Shown piece after piece: positions 17,495 to 26,232 of a stretch of 64,000 nucleotides of DNA. The DNA is from Tahibacter sp042701255. Lineage in GTDB: Bacteria > Pseudomonadota > Gammaproteobacteria > Xanthomonadales > Rhodanobacteraceae. The stretch spans positions 4,154,001 to 4,218,000 of the forward strand of contig NZ_CP170554.1 in the NCBI RefSeq assembly GCF_042701255.1, written 5' to 3'. A program made the position numbers and the translations under genes. How positions within the stretch are numbered: position 1 is the first letter of the stretch; the number at the start of each line of letters is the position of its first letter. The notes under the pieces were generated by a model, which saw only the letters and a program-made list of their open reading frames with translations, was not told the DNA's origin and made no database searches.

Positions 17495-20400
17495 ATGCGA
17501 CGATCCAGGACGCCTGCCTCCGAGATCACCCAGCCGCTGCGCACCTCGACGGCGCTTTGGGGGAAAACGACTACGCTGATCGCGCTGTCGCTGGCCGCGG
17601 CGATGATTGCAGTCATTGCAATCGCTGCGATCGCCACCCCGCCCGCCACCTCATCCAAGACGACCTCCGTCAACGCAGCGTCCACGAAACCGACGACGAT
17701 GGATTCCACGGCTACGGCAACCGTAAGCGATTCCGCACCAATCGACGCTCGACTGATGGCGTCCCTGCCAGCTCCTTCTCCACACGCCCCTTCACCGCCA
17801 CCGGATGATCCGGCCGACACCGCCGTTTGCCGCCAGAGCTGGACCTACGACAGCGAAGGCAACGTCCTGACCCATACCGATCGCCGCGGCATCACCACGG
17901 TCAACGTCTACGACCCGGAAAACCGTCTGGTCAGTGAAACCCGCGCCGGGTTGCTACTACAGACACTTGGGCGCGATGCCGAAGGCAATATTCGCCAGCA
18001 TACCGATGCGCTGGGCCGTGCAACTGCGTTCATCTACGACAAGGCCAATCGCAAACTCAGCGAGGACCGCAGCGGCCTGGCCATCGAGCGCTGGACCTAT
18101 ACGCCGCTCGGCGATGTAGCGACCTACGCCGATGCCGACGGCCGCACGACGACGAACACGTACACGTCGCGACGCCTGCTCGAATCCGAATCGTTGGCCG
18201 GCGAAACCACGCGCTATGCCTACGACGGTGCCGGCCATCGCGTGTCGCGCGAGCGGCCGAACGGCCCGGATTCGACCTGGACCTATACGTACGACGCCGC
18301 CGGCAATCTGGCTGCCGTCACCGATCCAGGAGGCCGCACGACGACCTTCGGCCACGATGCGAACAACAACCGCACGCGCACTACCGATGCGAACGACCAC
18401 GCCACGACCTTCGCCTACGACGAGCGCAATCGACTCAGCGGAAAAACTAATCCAGGCGGCGACAACTGGCGCTGGACCTACGACGGGGACAACAACCGCA
18501 TCCGCAGCACGGCGCCGAACGGCCGCGTCGCGGACACGACCTACGATGCGCTGAACCGCGCGACACGCACGGACTACGGGGACGCGCTGCCCGGAGAGGT
18601 GCAATCGTCCGCGTTCACCTACGACGGCAACGGCAATACCCGCACGATCACGGAAACCAGCAGCGCCGGCATACGTACCGAAACACGCGGCTACGACGAC
18701 TTCGATCGCCTGACCGAGGTGACCGACGGCGACGGCCGCACCTTGCGCTACGCCTACGACGCCGTCGGCAACCGCACACGCCTGACCGACGCGGACGGCC
18801 ACGACACCGTCTGGACCTACAACGAGCTGAACCAGAACACGCGCGTGACCGTGTCGGGCATGGGTTCGACGAGTCTGGGCTATGCGCCGAGCGGCCGCGT
18901 GACCGAGATCAGCCGACCCGACGGCTCGCTCACCGAACAGGCATTCTTCGACGACGGCCGCCTGCAGAGCATCCGCCACAGCAAAGCGGGCCAGACCTTG
19001 GCGCGCTATGACTACGTCTACGATCCGAACGGCAACCGCACCGAGCAGCGCGAGCTCAACGGCGCGACGACGGCCGATGCGACGCAGCGCACACGCTACG
19101 TCTATGACGATGCCGACCGGCTCGTCGAAGTCCAGGAACCCAACCGAACCACGATCTACACGCTCGACGCCGTCGGCAACCGCATAGCCGAACGTGTCGT
19201 CGACGGTAATGGCACGGTCACCAGCGACTCCACCTTGACCTACAACGCGCGTGACCAGCTGACGAGCCGCAATGATCCGGTGACCGACGTCCACGTCGTC
19301 CAGACGTGGGACGCCAACGGCAATCTCGCGACGCAGACCGTCAACGACGAACCGCCGCGTATCTACACCTACGATGCCCGCGATCGCCTGGTCGGGCTGA
19401 CGCTGCCCAGCTCACCGGACGGCTCGGCCACGCTGCGCTTCGCCTACCACGCCGACGGCCTGCGCCGCGAGAAGACCGACGGCGTCACGACGACGCGATA
19501 CCAATACGATGGGCAGAGCCTGCTCGCCGAGACGAACGCCATCGGCAACACACTGAGGCAATTCCACTACAGTGCCACCCAGCTCGTCGCCCAGACTCAG
19601 GCCGGCACGACGCCGATCCATCGCCACGTATTGCTCGACGCACTGCGCTCGCCGATCGCATTGCTCGACCCAACTGGACTCGTCACCGCCAGAACGAGCT
19701 ACGACGCCTTCGGCGAGATCCGCGCCCAACTCGGCACGAATGGCACGTTGACGACACCGAATCGCGATGCCGTCAACGCGGAACTTGTCAGCACCGACAA
19801 CCAACCCGTCGGCTTCACGGGCTACATCAAGGACAGCGAATCCGGCCTCTACTACGCGAAGGCTCGCTACTATGATCCGGCGACGGCGCGATTCACGACG
19901 GAAGATCCCGAAGCCGGCAAGGATCTCGAACCGCCCAGCCTGCATCGATACCTCTATGCATACGCCAATCCCACGGCGCATACCGATCCGACAGGGCGAC
20001 AGGTATGCATTGGTCATGAGGTCGAAAGCTGCCCTCTGGAACAATGGACTCCACCAAACAGACCTGTACCGCAAGACATTGCACCGGATGCATTGACCGG
20101 GCTTCCTGGCCTTTCAGAAGTCGAAACCGATCGAACGACTGACCTGCGGAGCACCGCGCTACCGCCTGAGAAACACCTCAATACCGAGTTGTATAGCTTG
20201 GTGCCTTATGTTGATCCACTAGGTAACGGAACTGAAGTTCGGTTCTACGATGCCCAGAACAAGGAGAGCGGAAGCTCCGACTGGACAGTCCCACCCAGGC
20301 AGCTAGACACGTTTGTCAAGCACGAATCTGTAATGATGAACGAAGCCGCATTCAGTCGCGCACTCGGAGGAACGAAAGAGTGGAACATTTACACTCAGCG

Positions 20401-21058
20401 CGAATTGCGCGACTACCTGCATGGCAACATCACCAGCGCATTAATAAACAAGGGAAACAGCTGGATATCCGCCGCGAGTTCGCCCAGCTACTGGTCAGAA
20501 GTTGGTTTTAGCGTCGCTGGCGGATCGCTCACCAAAGCAGGAAAGGAAACAATGTTAGTGACGGAAGGCGCTGCAGGCCAACCTGTAGGCATGGCGCCTA
20601 ATGCGTCCGCGACTCGCCGAACCACGGCTGATTTCGCCGGCCACACGGACAGCGAAGCCGGCGGAATGCCAACACCCTTCCGTCGCATCGTTCGAACAAA
20701 CGACAAGGATGTTGGCGCAGAATCCTTCGCCGATAGGTTTGGTGGAACGCCGAACGCAAGTATTGAGGGATTTGGCAACAGAGAGTTCGACATGGTGAGC
20801 GATCAGTACGTTGGCCAAGCCTTCGGCCCGATGCAGCCTGGGAAATCACCAGCATTTGAAGCAAACGGAAAGAACTTTCTGAGCCTGAGCAGAAGATCGC
20901 AGATCAGGGCAACGCTAGACGCAGCTCGAACCACGGGACGATCCGCATTGTTCGAATTTACTGGGGGAAATCCCGACGACTACGTCGTCAATTGGATACA
21001 GAGAAATGCAGAAAGATCAGGATCGAAATACGAAATTATCGTAAGGGATAGGCCATGA
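17495..21058 (+). CDS. RHS-repeat polymorphic toxin 1 with REase-fold C-terminal tip
   Basis: An 1187-aa protein. ATG 17495 follows 'gaggga'; it gives a short N-terminus with one membrane segment (LIALSLAAAMIAVIAIAAIA). YD/RHS repeats run from about residue 116, and the RHS core ends in GLYYAKARYYDPATARF and DPTGRQ near residue 834. The variable tip (about residues 835-1187) contains REFDMVSDQYVGQ and SLSRRSQIRATLDAARTTGR, the pattern of restriction-endonuclease-fold toxins of RHS and CDI proteins. By analogy, the core forms a shell and the tip is a nuclease acting on neighbours. The core is nearly identical to the 26624 gene, while the tips are unrelated. No PAAR or VgrG domain is seen. The stop overlaps the next start by 4 nt. 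Confidence 0.85.
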   Translation: MRRSRTPASEITQPLRTSTALWGKTTTLIALSLAAAMIAVIAIAAIATPPATSSKTTSVNAASTKPTTMDSTATATVSDSAPIDARLMASLPAPSPHAPSPPPDDPADTAVCRQSWTYDSEGNVLTHTDRRGITTVNVYDPENRLVSETRAGLLLQTLGRDAEGNIRQHTDALGRATAFIYDKANRKLSEDRSGLAIERWTYTPLGDVATYADADGRTTTNTYTSRRLLESESLAGETTRYAYDGAGHRVSRERPNGPDSTWTYTYDAAGNLAAVTDPGGRTTTFGHDANNNRTRTTDANDHATTFAYDERNRLSGKTNPGGDNWRWTYDGDNNRIRSTAPNGRVADTTYDALNRATRTDYGDALPGEVQSSAFTYDGNGNTRTITETSSAGIRTETRGYDDFDRLTEVTDGDGRTLRYAYDAVGNRTRLTDADGHDTVWTYNELNQNTRVTVSGMGSTSLGYAPSGRVTEISRPDGSLTEQAFFDDGRLQSIRHSKAGQTLARYDYVYDPNGNRTEQRELNGATTADATQRTRYVYDDADRLVEVQEPNRTTIYTLDAVGNRIAERVVDGNGTVTSDSTLTYNARDQLTSRNDPVTDVHVVQTWDANGNLATQTVNDEPPRIYTYDARDRLVGLTLPSSPDGSATLRFAYHADGLRREKTDGVTTTRYQYDGQSLLAETNAIGNTLRQFHYSATQLVAQTQAGTTPIHRHVLLDALRSPIALLDPTGLVTARTSYDAFGEIRAQLGTNGTLTTPNRDAVNAELVSTDNQPVGFTGYIKDSESGLYYAKARYYDPATARFTTEDPEAGKDLEPPSLHRYLYAYANPTAHTDPTGRQVCIGHEVESCPLEQWTPPNRPVPQDIAPDALTGLPGLSEVETDRTTDLRSTALPPEKHLNTELYSLVPYVDPLGNGTEVRFYDAQNKESGSSDWTVPPRQLDTFVKHESVMMNEAAFSRALGGTKEWNIYTQRELRDYLHGNITSALINKGNSWISAASSPSYWSEVGFSVAGGSLTKAGKETMLVTEGAAGQPVGMAPNASATRRTTADFAGHTDSEAGGMPTPFRRIVRTNDKDVGAESFADRFGGTPNASIEGFGNREFDMVSDQYVGQAFGPMQPGKSPAFEANGKNFLSLSRRSQIRATLDAARTTGRSALFEFTGGNPDDYVVNWIQRNAERSGSKYEIIVRDRP

Positions 21059-21384
21059 AAGAATATTCAGCATACCTAGTCTTAAAGCCTATCACCGACG
21101 CTCAGATCAGGCAGATCAAATCGATTTCTGAAAACTACAACTTGAATATCGATATTGGAGAATCTCACCTCGAGTTCGAATACGCGGGAAGAGATAGCTC
21201 CCGCTTCGTCGTGAAATTCTTACGAGATATCGCCCCCATCGTAGGAAAAGCATTTGGCGAAGTTGTATGCGAGATCATCAATGATGATCGAGACAATGAT
21301 TTCGAGTTCTACCAGATCCGCGATGGCAAGCTCCTATTTCAGACAGGAAAAATAGTCAGAGGACAAGAACGAATCATCGACTAA
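21055..21384 (+). CDS. Candidate immunity protein for RHS toxin 1
   Basis: A 109-aa, acidic, soluble protein (FEYAGRDSSRFVVKFLRDIA, IINDDRDNDFEFYQIRDG) beginning inside the toxin stop codon (ATGA at 21055-21058). Position, size, charge and lower GC are those of an immunity protein that neutralises the adjacent tip. No named family was recognised. The function is inferred from context. Confidence 0.65.
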   Translation: MKEYSAYLVLKPITDAQIRQIKSISENYNLNIDIGESHLEFEYAGRDSSRFVVKFLRDIAPIVGKAFGEVVCEIINDDRDNDFEFYQIRDGKLLFQTGKIVRGQERIID

Positions 21385-21504
21385 GAGTGCTCGATTCTGT
21401 CACCGCAATACGCCGAAAGCTAAATGGACAGGCAATCCCCGTCTGAAGGCCTTTTCGTCGCCGACAGGGGCCCCAACGATCAAAAGTCGAAAAACCGGCC
21501 CCTT

Positions 21505-21593
21505 GTTGTCGCGCGACGTGCACGGGCTCATGGAAGCGCATTTCCATCCGGGTACGTGAGTCCGTTGCCGGAGCGGCGCCGTGTCGCTCCGGC
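21505..21593 (+). pseudogene. Remnant of the 92-aa gene plus its hairpin (copy 2)
   Basis: The bases at 21505-21558 encode SRDVHGLMEAHFHPGT in frame, then a stop, then gccggagcg...cgctccggc (21567-21593). This is the 3' end of the gene seen intact at 17061-17339; the 5' three quarters are gone. The rest of 21385-21844 holds the repeated promoter and no convincing gene. Confidence 0.65.
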
Positions 21594-21621
21594 GATCGAC
21601 GTCTGAGCAGCTGGCTGTCAC

Positions 21622-21650
21622 CTGCACAACCGGACCGACCCCGTTATAGT
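21622..21650 (+). promoter_or_regulatory. Second copy of the rhs-type promoter
   Basis: CTGCAC, 17 bases, TATAGT, as upstream of rhs 1 at 17401-17429. No intact rhs gene follows, which suggests that one was deleted here. Confidence 0.4.
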
Positions 21651-21844
21651 TGGCCCGTTTGTCCGAGTAGCACTCTCCATGCCCCGAAGGCAGCGAGTCG
21701 TGAAAGCCCTATGTGTTACGCAAGAATCTGGCGATTGACGCTGAAATTGGACGGCTTGTCGTGAACTTCCACAATTTGTACGAACCGCCGAGTTCTACGG
21801 TTGCGGCGGAGAAGTCTTCGACCAAGAACTCACGCGGCACAGCA

Positions 21845-22078
21845 ATGGGAGCGTCGCTCAAAGCCGCTTTGGGTAGTATTCTCGCCGCGGCACTTGGCCT
21901 GAGCGCAGGATGGCTTGGAGCCGCCCTGTATACCCGGCGCTACCACCCCGATGACCCGGACCCGGTTGACTTCACTATCGGAGCCGTATTCTTCCTGATA
22001 TGGGTTGGCATCTGGCTTACCGGCACCGTTCTGGCGGCGTGGCTCGCTTTTCGCATGCGCGGAGCCAACACCGCCTGA
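21845..22078 (+). CDS. Small two-helix membrane protein, unknown
   Basis: From ATG 21845 the frame gives 77 aa with two membrane segments (LGSILAAALGLSAGWLGAALY and FTIGAVFFLIWVGIWLTGTV) and a short PDDPDPVD loop. The frame opens upstream at a GTG (21713) with sequence unlike a normal N-terminus, so the gene may be the 3' part of something larger. It sits where an rhs gene would be expected after the repeated promoter. No family was recognised. Confidence 0.45.
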   Translation: MGASLKAALGSILAAALGLSAGWLGAALYTRRYHPDDPDPVDFTIGAVFFLIWVGIWLTGTVLAAWLAFRMRGANTA

Positions 22079-22154
22079 CACCTCACACCAGACGCGGCCA
22101 CTTCGCAGCAAGTACCAACTCTCATGGCAGTAGCCATTGACGCGCGGAACCGCA

Positions 22155-22286
22155 GGCTCTGATCGTTCTGACTGACGCCCAAAGGGCCTGGGTCATGAGG
22201 GAGAACAGCAGGGCGAAGGTGCCGCGCCACGGACACGGGTTCAGACCTCTTCGGGTACTTGCCGCAGATCGAGAGACCTTATGCAG
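22155..22286 (+). repeat. Island repeat R, copy 1
   Basis: About 120 bases (ending acgggttcagacctct...acttgccgcagatcgagag) shared, with several changes, with 23261-23385. The conserved end reads into the orphan toxin tip in this copy (LPQIERP), but into unrelated sequence in the other. Confidence 0.6.
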
Positions 22287-22459
22287 TGTTCGGAACAGCC
22301 AAGGAGAATGGTGGCGGTCACGTGATGTATTGGCAAGTATTACCCAATGGGAAATATTACTTCTACGACCCACAATCTGGCGGCGGACGGGTTCTATTGG
22401 AGGTCATACAGATTAAGCATAAAGGTTTAAAGTCGTACTACATGGCGAAGCCAGAATGA
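22259..22459 (+). pseudogene. Orphan C-terminal toxin tip, papain-like
   Basis: The frame (first possible start TTG 22259) encodes about 66 residues, including GGGHVMYWQVLPNGKYYFYDP. A His followed by Tyr/Phe-rich strands and 'YDPQ' is the second half of a papain-like toxin domain, where His and Asp belong to the catalytic set. The Cys-bearing first half and the whole RHS core are missing. It looks like the displaced 3' end of a former rhs gene, or an incoming tip cassette. A candidate immunity gene overlaps its stop by 4 nt. Confidence 0.5.
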
Positions 22460-22890
22460 AAGAATGCGAGTTCTGCGGAACCGAGATGCCCGATAACGCC
22501 CGCTACTGCAGCGCATGCGGAAACGAGTTCGCGCATGAATCACCTGGTGCGCCATGGCTGATCGCCCCGCCGCAATGGGGAGCCATAACGATTTGCGTTG
22601 CAAATCCGGAAATGGCAGAGAATTTGCTGGAAGAGGTCAAGACGGTATGGCACTTGCTGGAGCAGAGCGGCCAACTGCGTTTGTTCCAGGAGCAAACAAT
22701 TGACCTTCATTCGGAAGAATTCACGGTGCTTTATGCACCGATTTATTCGTTCAAGGACTTGAAACGGGCTTTCTCTCACAAAGAGGCACTCATTACATTC
22801 ACGTTCTCACCGATCACAGCAGACGAGCTTCAGAAAGCCAGAGAGACATTCACGGCGAATAGTCTTCGCCGAGAAGCATCTGACTATTGA
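22456..22890 (+). CDS. Zinc-ribbon protein, candidate immunity protein of the orphan tip
   Basis: A 144-aa protein starting inside the stop of the preceding tip (ATGA at 22456-22459), exactly like the immunity genes of the two rhs loci. The N-terminus is a zinc ribbon (CEFCG...YCSACG, residues 3-21). The remainder is an alpha/beta domain (ITICVANPEMAENLLEEV, YSFKDLKRAFSHKEALITF). Low GC. The immunity role is inferred from position; the zinc ribbon is unusual for such proteins. Confidence 0.55.
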   Translation: MKECEFCGTEMPDNARYCSACGNEFAHESPGAPWLIAPPQWGAITICVANPEMAENLLEEVKTVWHLLEQSGQLRLFQEQTIDLHSEEFTVLYAPIYSFKDLKRAFSHKEALITFTFSPITADELQKARETFTANSLRREASDY

Positions 22891-22967
22891 CCAAGCGAAC
22901 TCGCTCGTTCGCAACATGTATCGTTCCAGGTAACGGCGACCGAGCCCCCTCGCGCCCTGGCACCCTC

Positions 22968-23069
22968 GACTCGCTTGCGACGCTGTCGCGCGACGTGCGC
23001 GGGCTCATGGAAGCGCATTTCTATCGGGGCCATAGCCCGATCGCCGGAACGGCGATTCGCCGCTCCGGC
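22968..23069 (+). pseudogene. Remnant of the 92-aa gene plus its hairpin (copy 3)
   Basis: Encodes SLATLSRDVRGLMEAHFYRG before running out, followed by a hairpin at 23043-23069 (gccggaacggcg/cgccgctccggc). A degraded form of the promoter (ccgttatcggt near 23098) comes next. Only the 3' third of the gene is left. No further gene is visible in 22891-23460 apart from the second copy of repeat R. Confidence 0.6.
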
Positions 23070-23260
23070 GTTTGGCGTCTGCACTGCCGAATCAATGCCG
23101 TTATCGGTGACCCACGCGACGACTGGGGCCATCCCTGCTCGGCCGGATGGAATGCTCTCGATGCCAACGGAAACGACGATGCAACGATTCAGGCGGAGAC
23201 CGAACCAGACACGGTGCTGATCAGGTCGAGCCACAGCCGTGAGGAATGATCAGCCCCGCA

Positions 23261-23385
23261 GTTTCTGATCATTCCGAACGCCCAACGGGCCCGTCTCATG
23301 GAGGGTGAATCGCAGGATGGCGATGCCGCACCGCGAACACGGGTTCAGACCTCTCCGGTACTTGCCGCAGATCGAGAGACCCGGA
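23261..23385 (+). repeat. Island repeat R, copy 2
   Basis: Matches 22155-22286: gatcattccgaacgcccaa...tcatggaggg, then aacacgggttcagacctctc and acttgccgcagatcgagag. It lies just before the beta-helix gene. Confidence 0.6.
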
Positions 23386-23460
23386 AGAATGCCTCTCCGG
23401 CCAATGCCCAGCCTCGCGGCGAAGCGTGCGCCTCCAAACCAACCGGAGAGGAATCGACGC

Positions 23461-24834
23461 ATGGCTCGTAGCGCTTGCCGCCATCTCGCCGCCATCGCAC
23501 TTTTCGCGTTTTCGTCAGCCGGCGTTCCGGCGCCGCCGCAGCCTGCGGCCCCACGCACTGCGTTTTCGGTCACGACGACCAGCGACAGCGGCGCCGGCAG
23601 CCTGCGCCAGGTCATGCTCGACGCGAACGCGGACCTGAGCGGCCCGCACGTCATCACGTTCGCGGTGACGGGCACGATCACGCTGGCGAGCTCGCTGCCG
23701 GCCGTCACGCAGCCGATGACGATCACCGGGCCCGGTGTCGACCAGCTGACGATCACGGGCAACAACACGTTCGGAATCTTCGACGTACAGAACTCGCTGT
23801 CGATCTCCGACGCCACGATACGCGGAGGATTCAGCCCGAATGCCGCCTTCGGCGGTGCGTTCCAGGTCGGTGGCACCTTGATCGTCGACCGCTGCGTAGT
23901 GCGCGACAACACGGCCGGCGTCGGCATCGGTGGCGGCATCGCCGTCATCAGCGGCTCGGCGACCGTAACGGACAGTCTGCTCACGAACAATGTCGGCGCG
24001 AGCGTGATCCATGGCGGCAGCCTGACGCTACGCAATACGACACTCAGCAACAATGCCACCCAGGGCGTGTATTTCTTTCCCGACAACGGCCCCGCGTCGG
24101 TCACGCTGCAGAACACGACGATCGCCGATCAGAACTATGCGATCTTTTTCGACGGGCGCTTCGGTCCGATGACCCTGACGATCGGCAACACGATCCTCGC
24201 CAGCACCGTGCAGAACTCATTCACTTTGGGCTCTGCCGTGCCGACGATCGTGTCACTCGGCGGCAATGTCAGCGCCGACGGCACGCTCGCACTCGCCGGC
24301 CCCGGCGATCTGCTCAATACCGATCCCGTGCTGGCACCGCTCGGCAACTACGGCGGCACGCTGCCGACGCGCGCGTTGCTGCCGGGCAGCCCGGCGATCG
24401 ACCGCGGCGTCGCGGCCGGTGCGCCGGCGGCGGACCAGCGCGGCGTCGCGCGGCCGCAGCTCGCCGGTGTCGATGCGGGAGCCTACGAGTCGCGCGGCTT
24501 CACGCTCGCCATCAACGGCGGCAGCGGCCAGAGTGCGACAGTCAACACGGCATTCGTCACTCCGCTGTCGGCGGCGCTGACCGCGAACGCCGCCGGCGAG
24601 CCGGTGGATGGAGGCCGGGTCAGCTTCGCCGCGCCCGGCAGCGGCGCCAGCGCGAACCTCGCCCCGAATCCGGCGACGATCGCCGCCGGCGTCGCGAGCA
24701 CGACGGCGACAGCGAACGGCACCGTCGGCAGCTATGCGGTCGCCGCGAGCAGCGCCGGCACGCCGGGCCCGGTGAGCTTCGCGCTCGAGAACATGACGAC
24801 GCCGGTGACCTTGCAAGCGTTCGACGTCGAGTAG
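23461..24834 (+). CDS. Secreted right-handed beta-helix protein with Ig-like C-terminus
   Basis: A 457-aa exported protein; ATG 23461 is preceded by GAGAGGA at 8 bases. A signal peptide is followed by TTTSDSGAGSLRQVMLDAN, the typical opening of 'choice-of-anchor Q'/polymorphic outer-membrane-like beta-helix proteins, and many short repeats with N/T/S-rich turns (LTLRNTTLSNNATQG). LPGSPAIDRG and GVDAGAYE mark the end of the helix. The last 90 residues (GGSGQSATVNTAF... VAASSAGTPG) form a bacterial Ig-like domain. It is probably a surface or secreted adhesin-like protein. It lies inside the rhs island between two remnant modules. Confidence 0.75.
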   Translation: MARSACRHLAAIALFAFSSAGVPAPPQPAAPRTAFSVTTTSDSGAGSLRQVMLDANADLSGPHVITFAVTGTITLASSLPAVTQPMTITGPGVDQLTITGNNTFGIFDVQNSLSISDATIRGGFSPNAAFGGAFQVGGTLIVDRCVVRDNTAGVGIGGGIAVISGSATVTDSLLTNNVGASVIHGGSLTLRNTTLSNNATQGVYFFPDNGPASVTLQNTTIADQNYAIFFDGRFGPMTLTIGNTILASTVQNSFTLGSAVPTIVSLGGNVSADGTLALAGPGDLLNTDPVLAPLGNYGGTLPTRALLPGSPAIDRGVAAGAPAADQRGVARPQLAGVDAGAYESRGFTLAINGGSGQSATVNTAFVTPLSAALTANAAGEPVDGGRVSFAAPGSGASANLAPNPATIAAGVASTTATANGTVGSYAVAASSAGTPGPVSFALENMTTPVTLQAFDVE

Positions 24835-24883
24835 TGTCGCGCGCGACGGCCTGGACGGGCAGATTGCGCGTCGACGCAACAGC

Positions 24884-25072
24884 GTGAAGGCGTTGCCGGA
24901 AGAAATCCTCGATCGCGTCGCGGTGATCCAGGCGCTCAGCGAAACGTTCGCGACGGCGCAGCTCGAAGCGATCGGTTCGCGCTCGCACGGCGGCCTTCTC
25001 GATGCGCTCGCGATCCTGTCGCGCGACGTGCGCGGGCGGCTCATGGAAGCGCGTTTCCATCCGGGGCCTTGA
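24884..25072 (+). pseudogene. 5'-truncated copy of the 92-aa gene (copy 4)
   Basis: A 62-residue frame (GTG 24884) covers residues about 32-92 of the intact copy at 17061: EEILDRVAVIQALSETFATA and GGLLDALAILSRDVRGRLME, with one inserted residue near the end. The first 30 codons are replaced by unrelated DNA. An imperfect hairpin follows at about 25096-25122. It may still be translated. Confidence 0.6.
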
Positions 25073-25159
25073 GCCCGATTGTCAGAGCCACGACAGCCGG
25101 AGAGGCCATCCGCCGCTCCGGTGTTTTGCGTCGGCCCTACGGGCCGGACATCCGTCGAA

Positions 25160-25717
25160 TCACGCCTTGCGCTTCGTGAAAACGATCTTGACGAGCACAT
25201 GCGGCACCGGCTTCACGATGCCCAACTGGTAGAACGTGAAGATGCGCGTGTCGCCCTTGAACTCCTCGGTCATCCGATAGTCGACGAAGTGGCCCTGACC
25301 GTCGGACTGCTTCGACGACCAGACCATGGTGTTCTCTTTCGCGTTCCAGTAACCGTAGTCGGTGCGGACCGCCACGTCGTTCGTATCCACCCAGGTGTCG
25401 ACGTAGGTCTTCGCCACCGGGTCGTAACCCCAGACGCCGTGGCCTTCGTAGGCGGGAAACTTGTCGGTGGCGGGAATGCGGAATTCATTGACGATCCAGT
25501 GACCGTTCTCGAGCAGCCGGTTCACCTGCACTCCCGTGGCTGTGCCCGACGGCTGGTCGTCTTTATAGAACGTCACCGCCGCATCCCAGGTGCCCTCTTC
25601 CATCTTCAAGGGTGCATAAACCTCTTCCGGAACCTTGGGTGCCGGCGGATCGGCGAGGCATGCGCCGGAGAACACGAGCAGGCCGAAGGCGGCCTTCGCG
25701 AAAGTACTGGTATTCAT
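25160..25717 (-). CDS. DUF1579 family exported protein
   Basis: A 185-aa protein. ATG 25717 has AAGGA about 9 bases upstream and gives a signal peptide (FAKAAFGLLVFSGACLA). The body shows the DUF1579 pattern: LKMEEGTWDAAVTFY, a LLENGHWIVNEFR strand, YEGHGVWGYDPVAKTYVDTWVDT and MVWSSKQSDGQG. It is predicted to be a lipocalin-like beta-barrel; its ligand is unknown. It is transcribed opposite to the rest of the island. Confidence 0.75.
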   Translation of the reverse strand: MNTSTFAKAAFGLLVFSGACLADPPAPKVPEEVYAPLKMEEGTWDAAVTFYKDDQPSGTATGVQVNRLLENGHWIVNEFRIPATDKFPAYEGHGVWGYDPVAKTYVDTWVDTNDVAVRTDYGYWNAKENTMVWSSKQSDGQGHFVDYRMTEEFKGDTRIFTFYQLGIVKPVPHVLVKIVFTKRKA

Positions 25718-26232
25718 CAAAGACATCCTTGGGTTAGGTGACAGCGCGCGACTCATGGAAAAACGAGGACGCGAATGCGCCCGCCGGAACAGGACGGTAA
25801 TCCGCGTCATTTGCTGTCAGCCGCGGCATGCAGCCCCCGCGTCTGAACGGCTCACGAGGCCTCGTGAAAGGGCGGCCACCATCCGCTTTCCCGCAGAACC
25901 CGCGGGCACCGTCGCATTCGATTGATGTCAGCATATGAGGTCGATCTCGCCTTCCACGTCCTCGGCGATCACTTTCCTATTCCGACCGGGCGAAAGCGCA
26001 ACAGATGAAAAGTGGGCGAACTCGGCAGCGCCTCCAAGGGCCTTGCCCCTGGATAGCCGGCAAGCGTTTTCACCGGCACCAGAGTTTTGTTCGCGATGCA
26101 CAACGGGCTGCTACCGCCTCGCGGTGAGAGATTGGCGCCGTTGAAGGCAGCTATTCGGGCTGGCGGCCCCGCGTGCCCGCCGATCCAATGCAGAGGCGAG
26201 ATTTGCTCGCCGCAATCCAAAAGGTGGAACTC
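25718..26232. other. Gene-free stretch inside the island
   Basis: About 515 bases between two genes. No convincing coding frame, strong hairpin or repeat copy is visible. It must contain the promoter of the DUF1579 gene, but no clear -35/-10 pair could be picked. Confidence 0.4.

Noticed and set aside
18132..18554. Thr/Arg-rich frame overlapping the rhs repeats
   Set aside because: It is in the wrong frame relative to the clear YD repeats and has simple composition.
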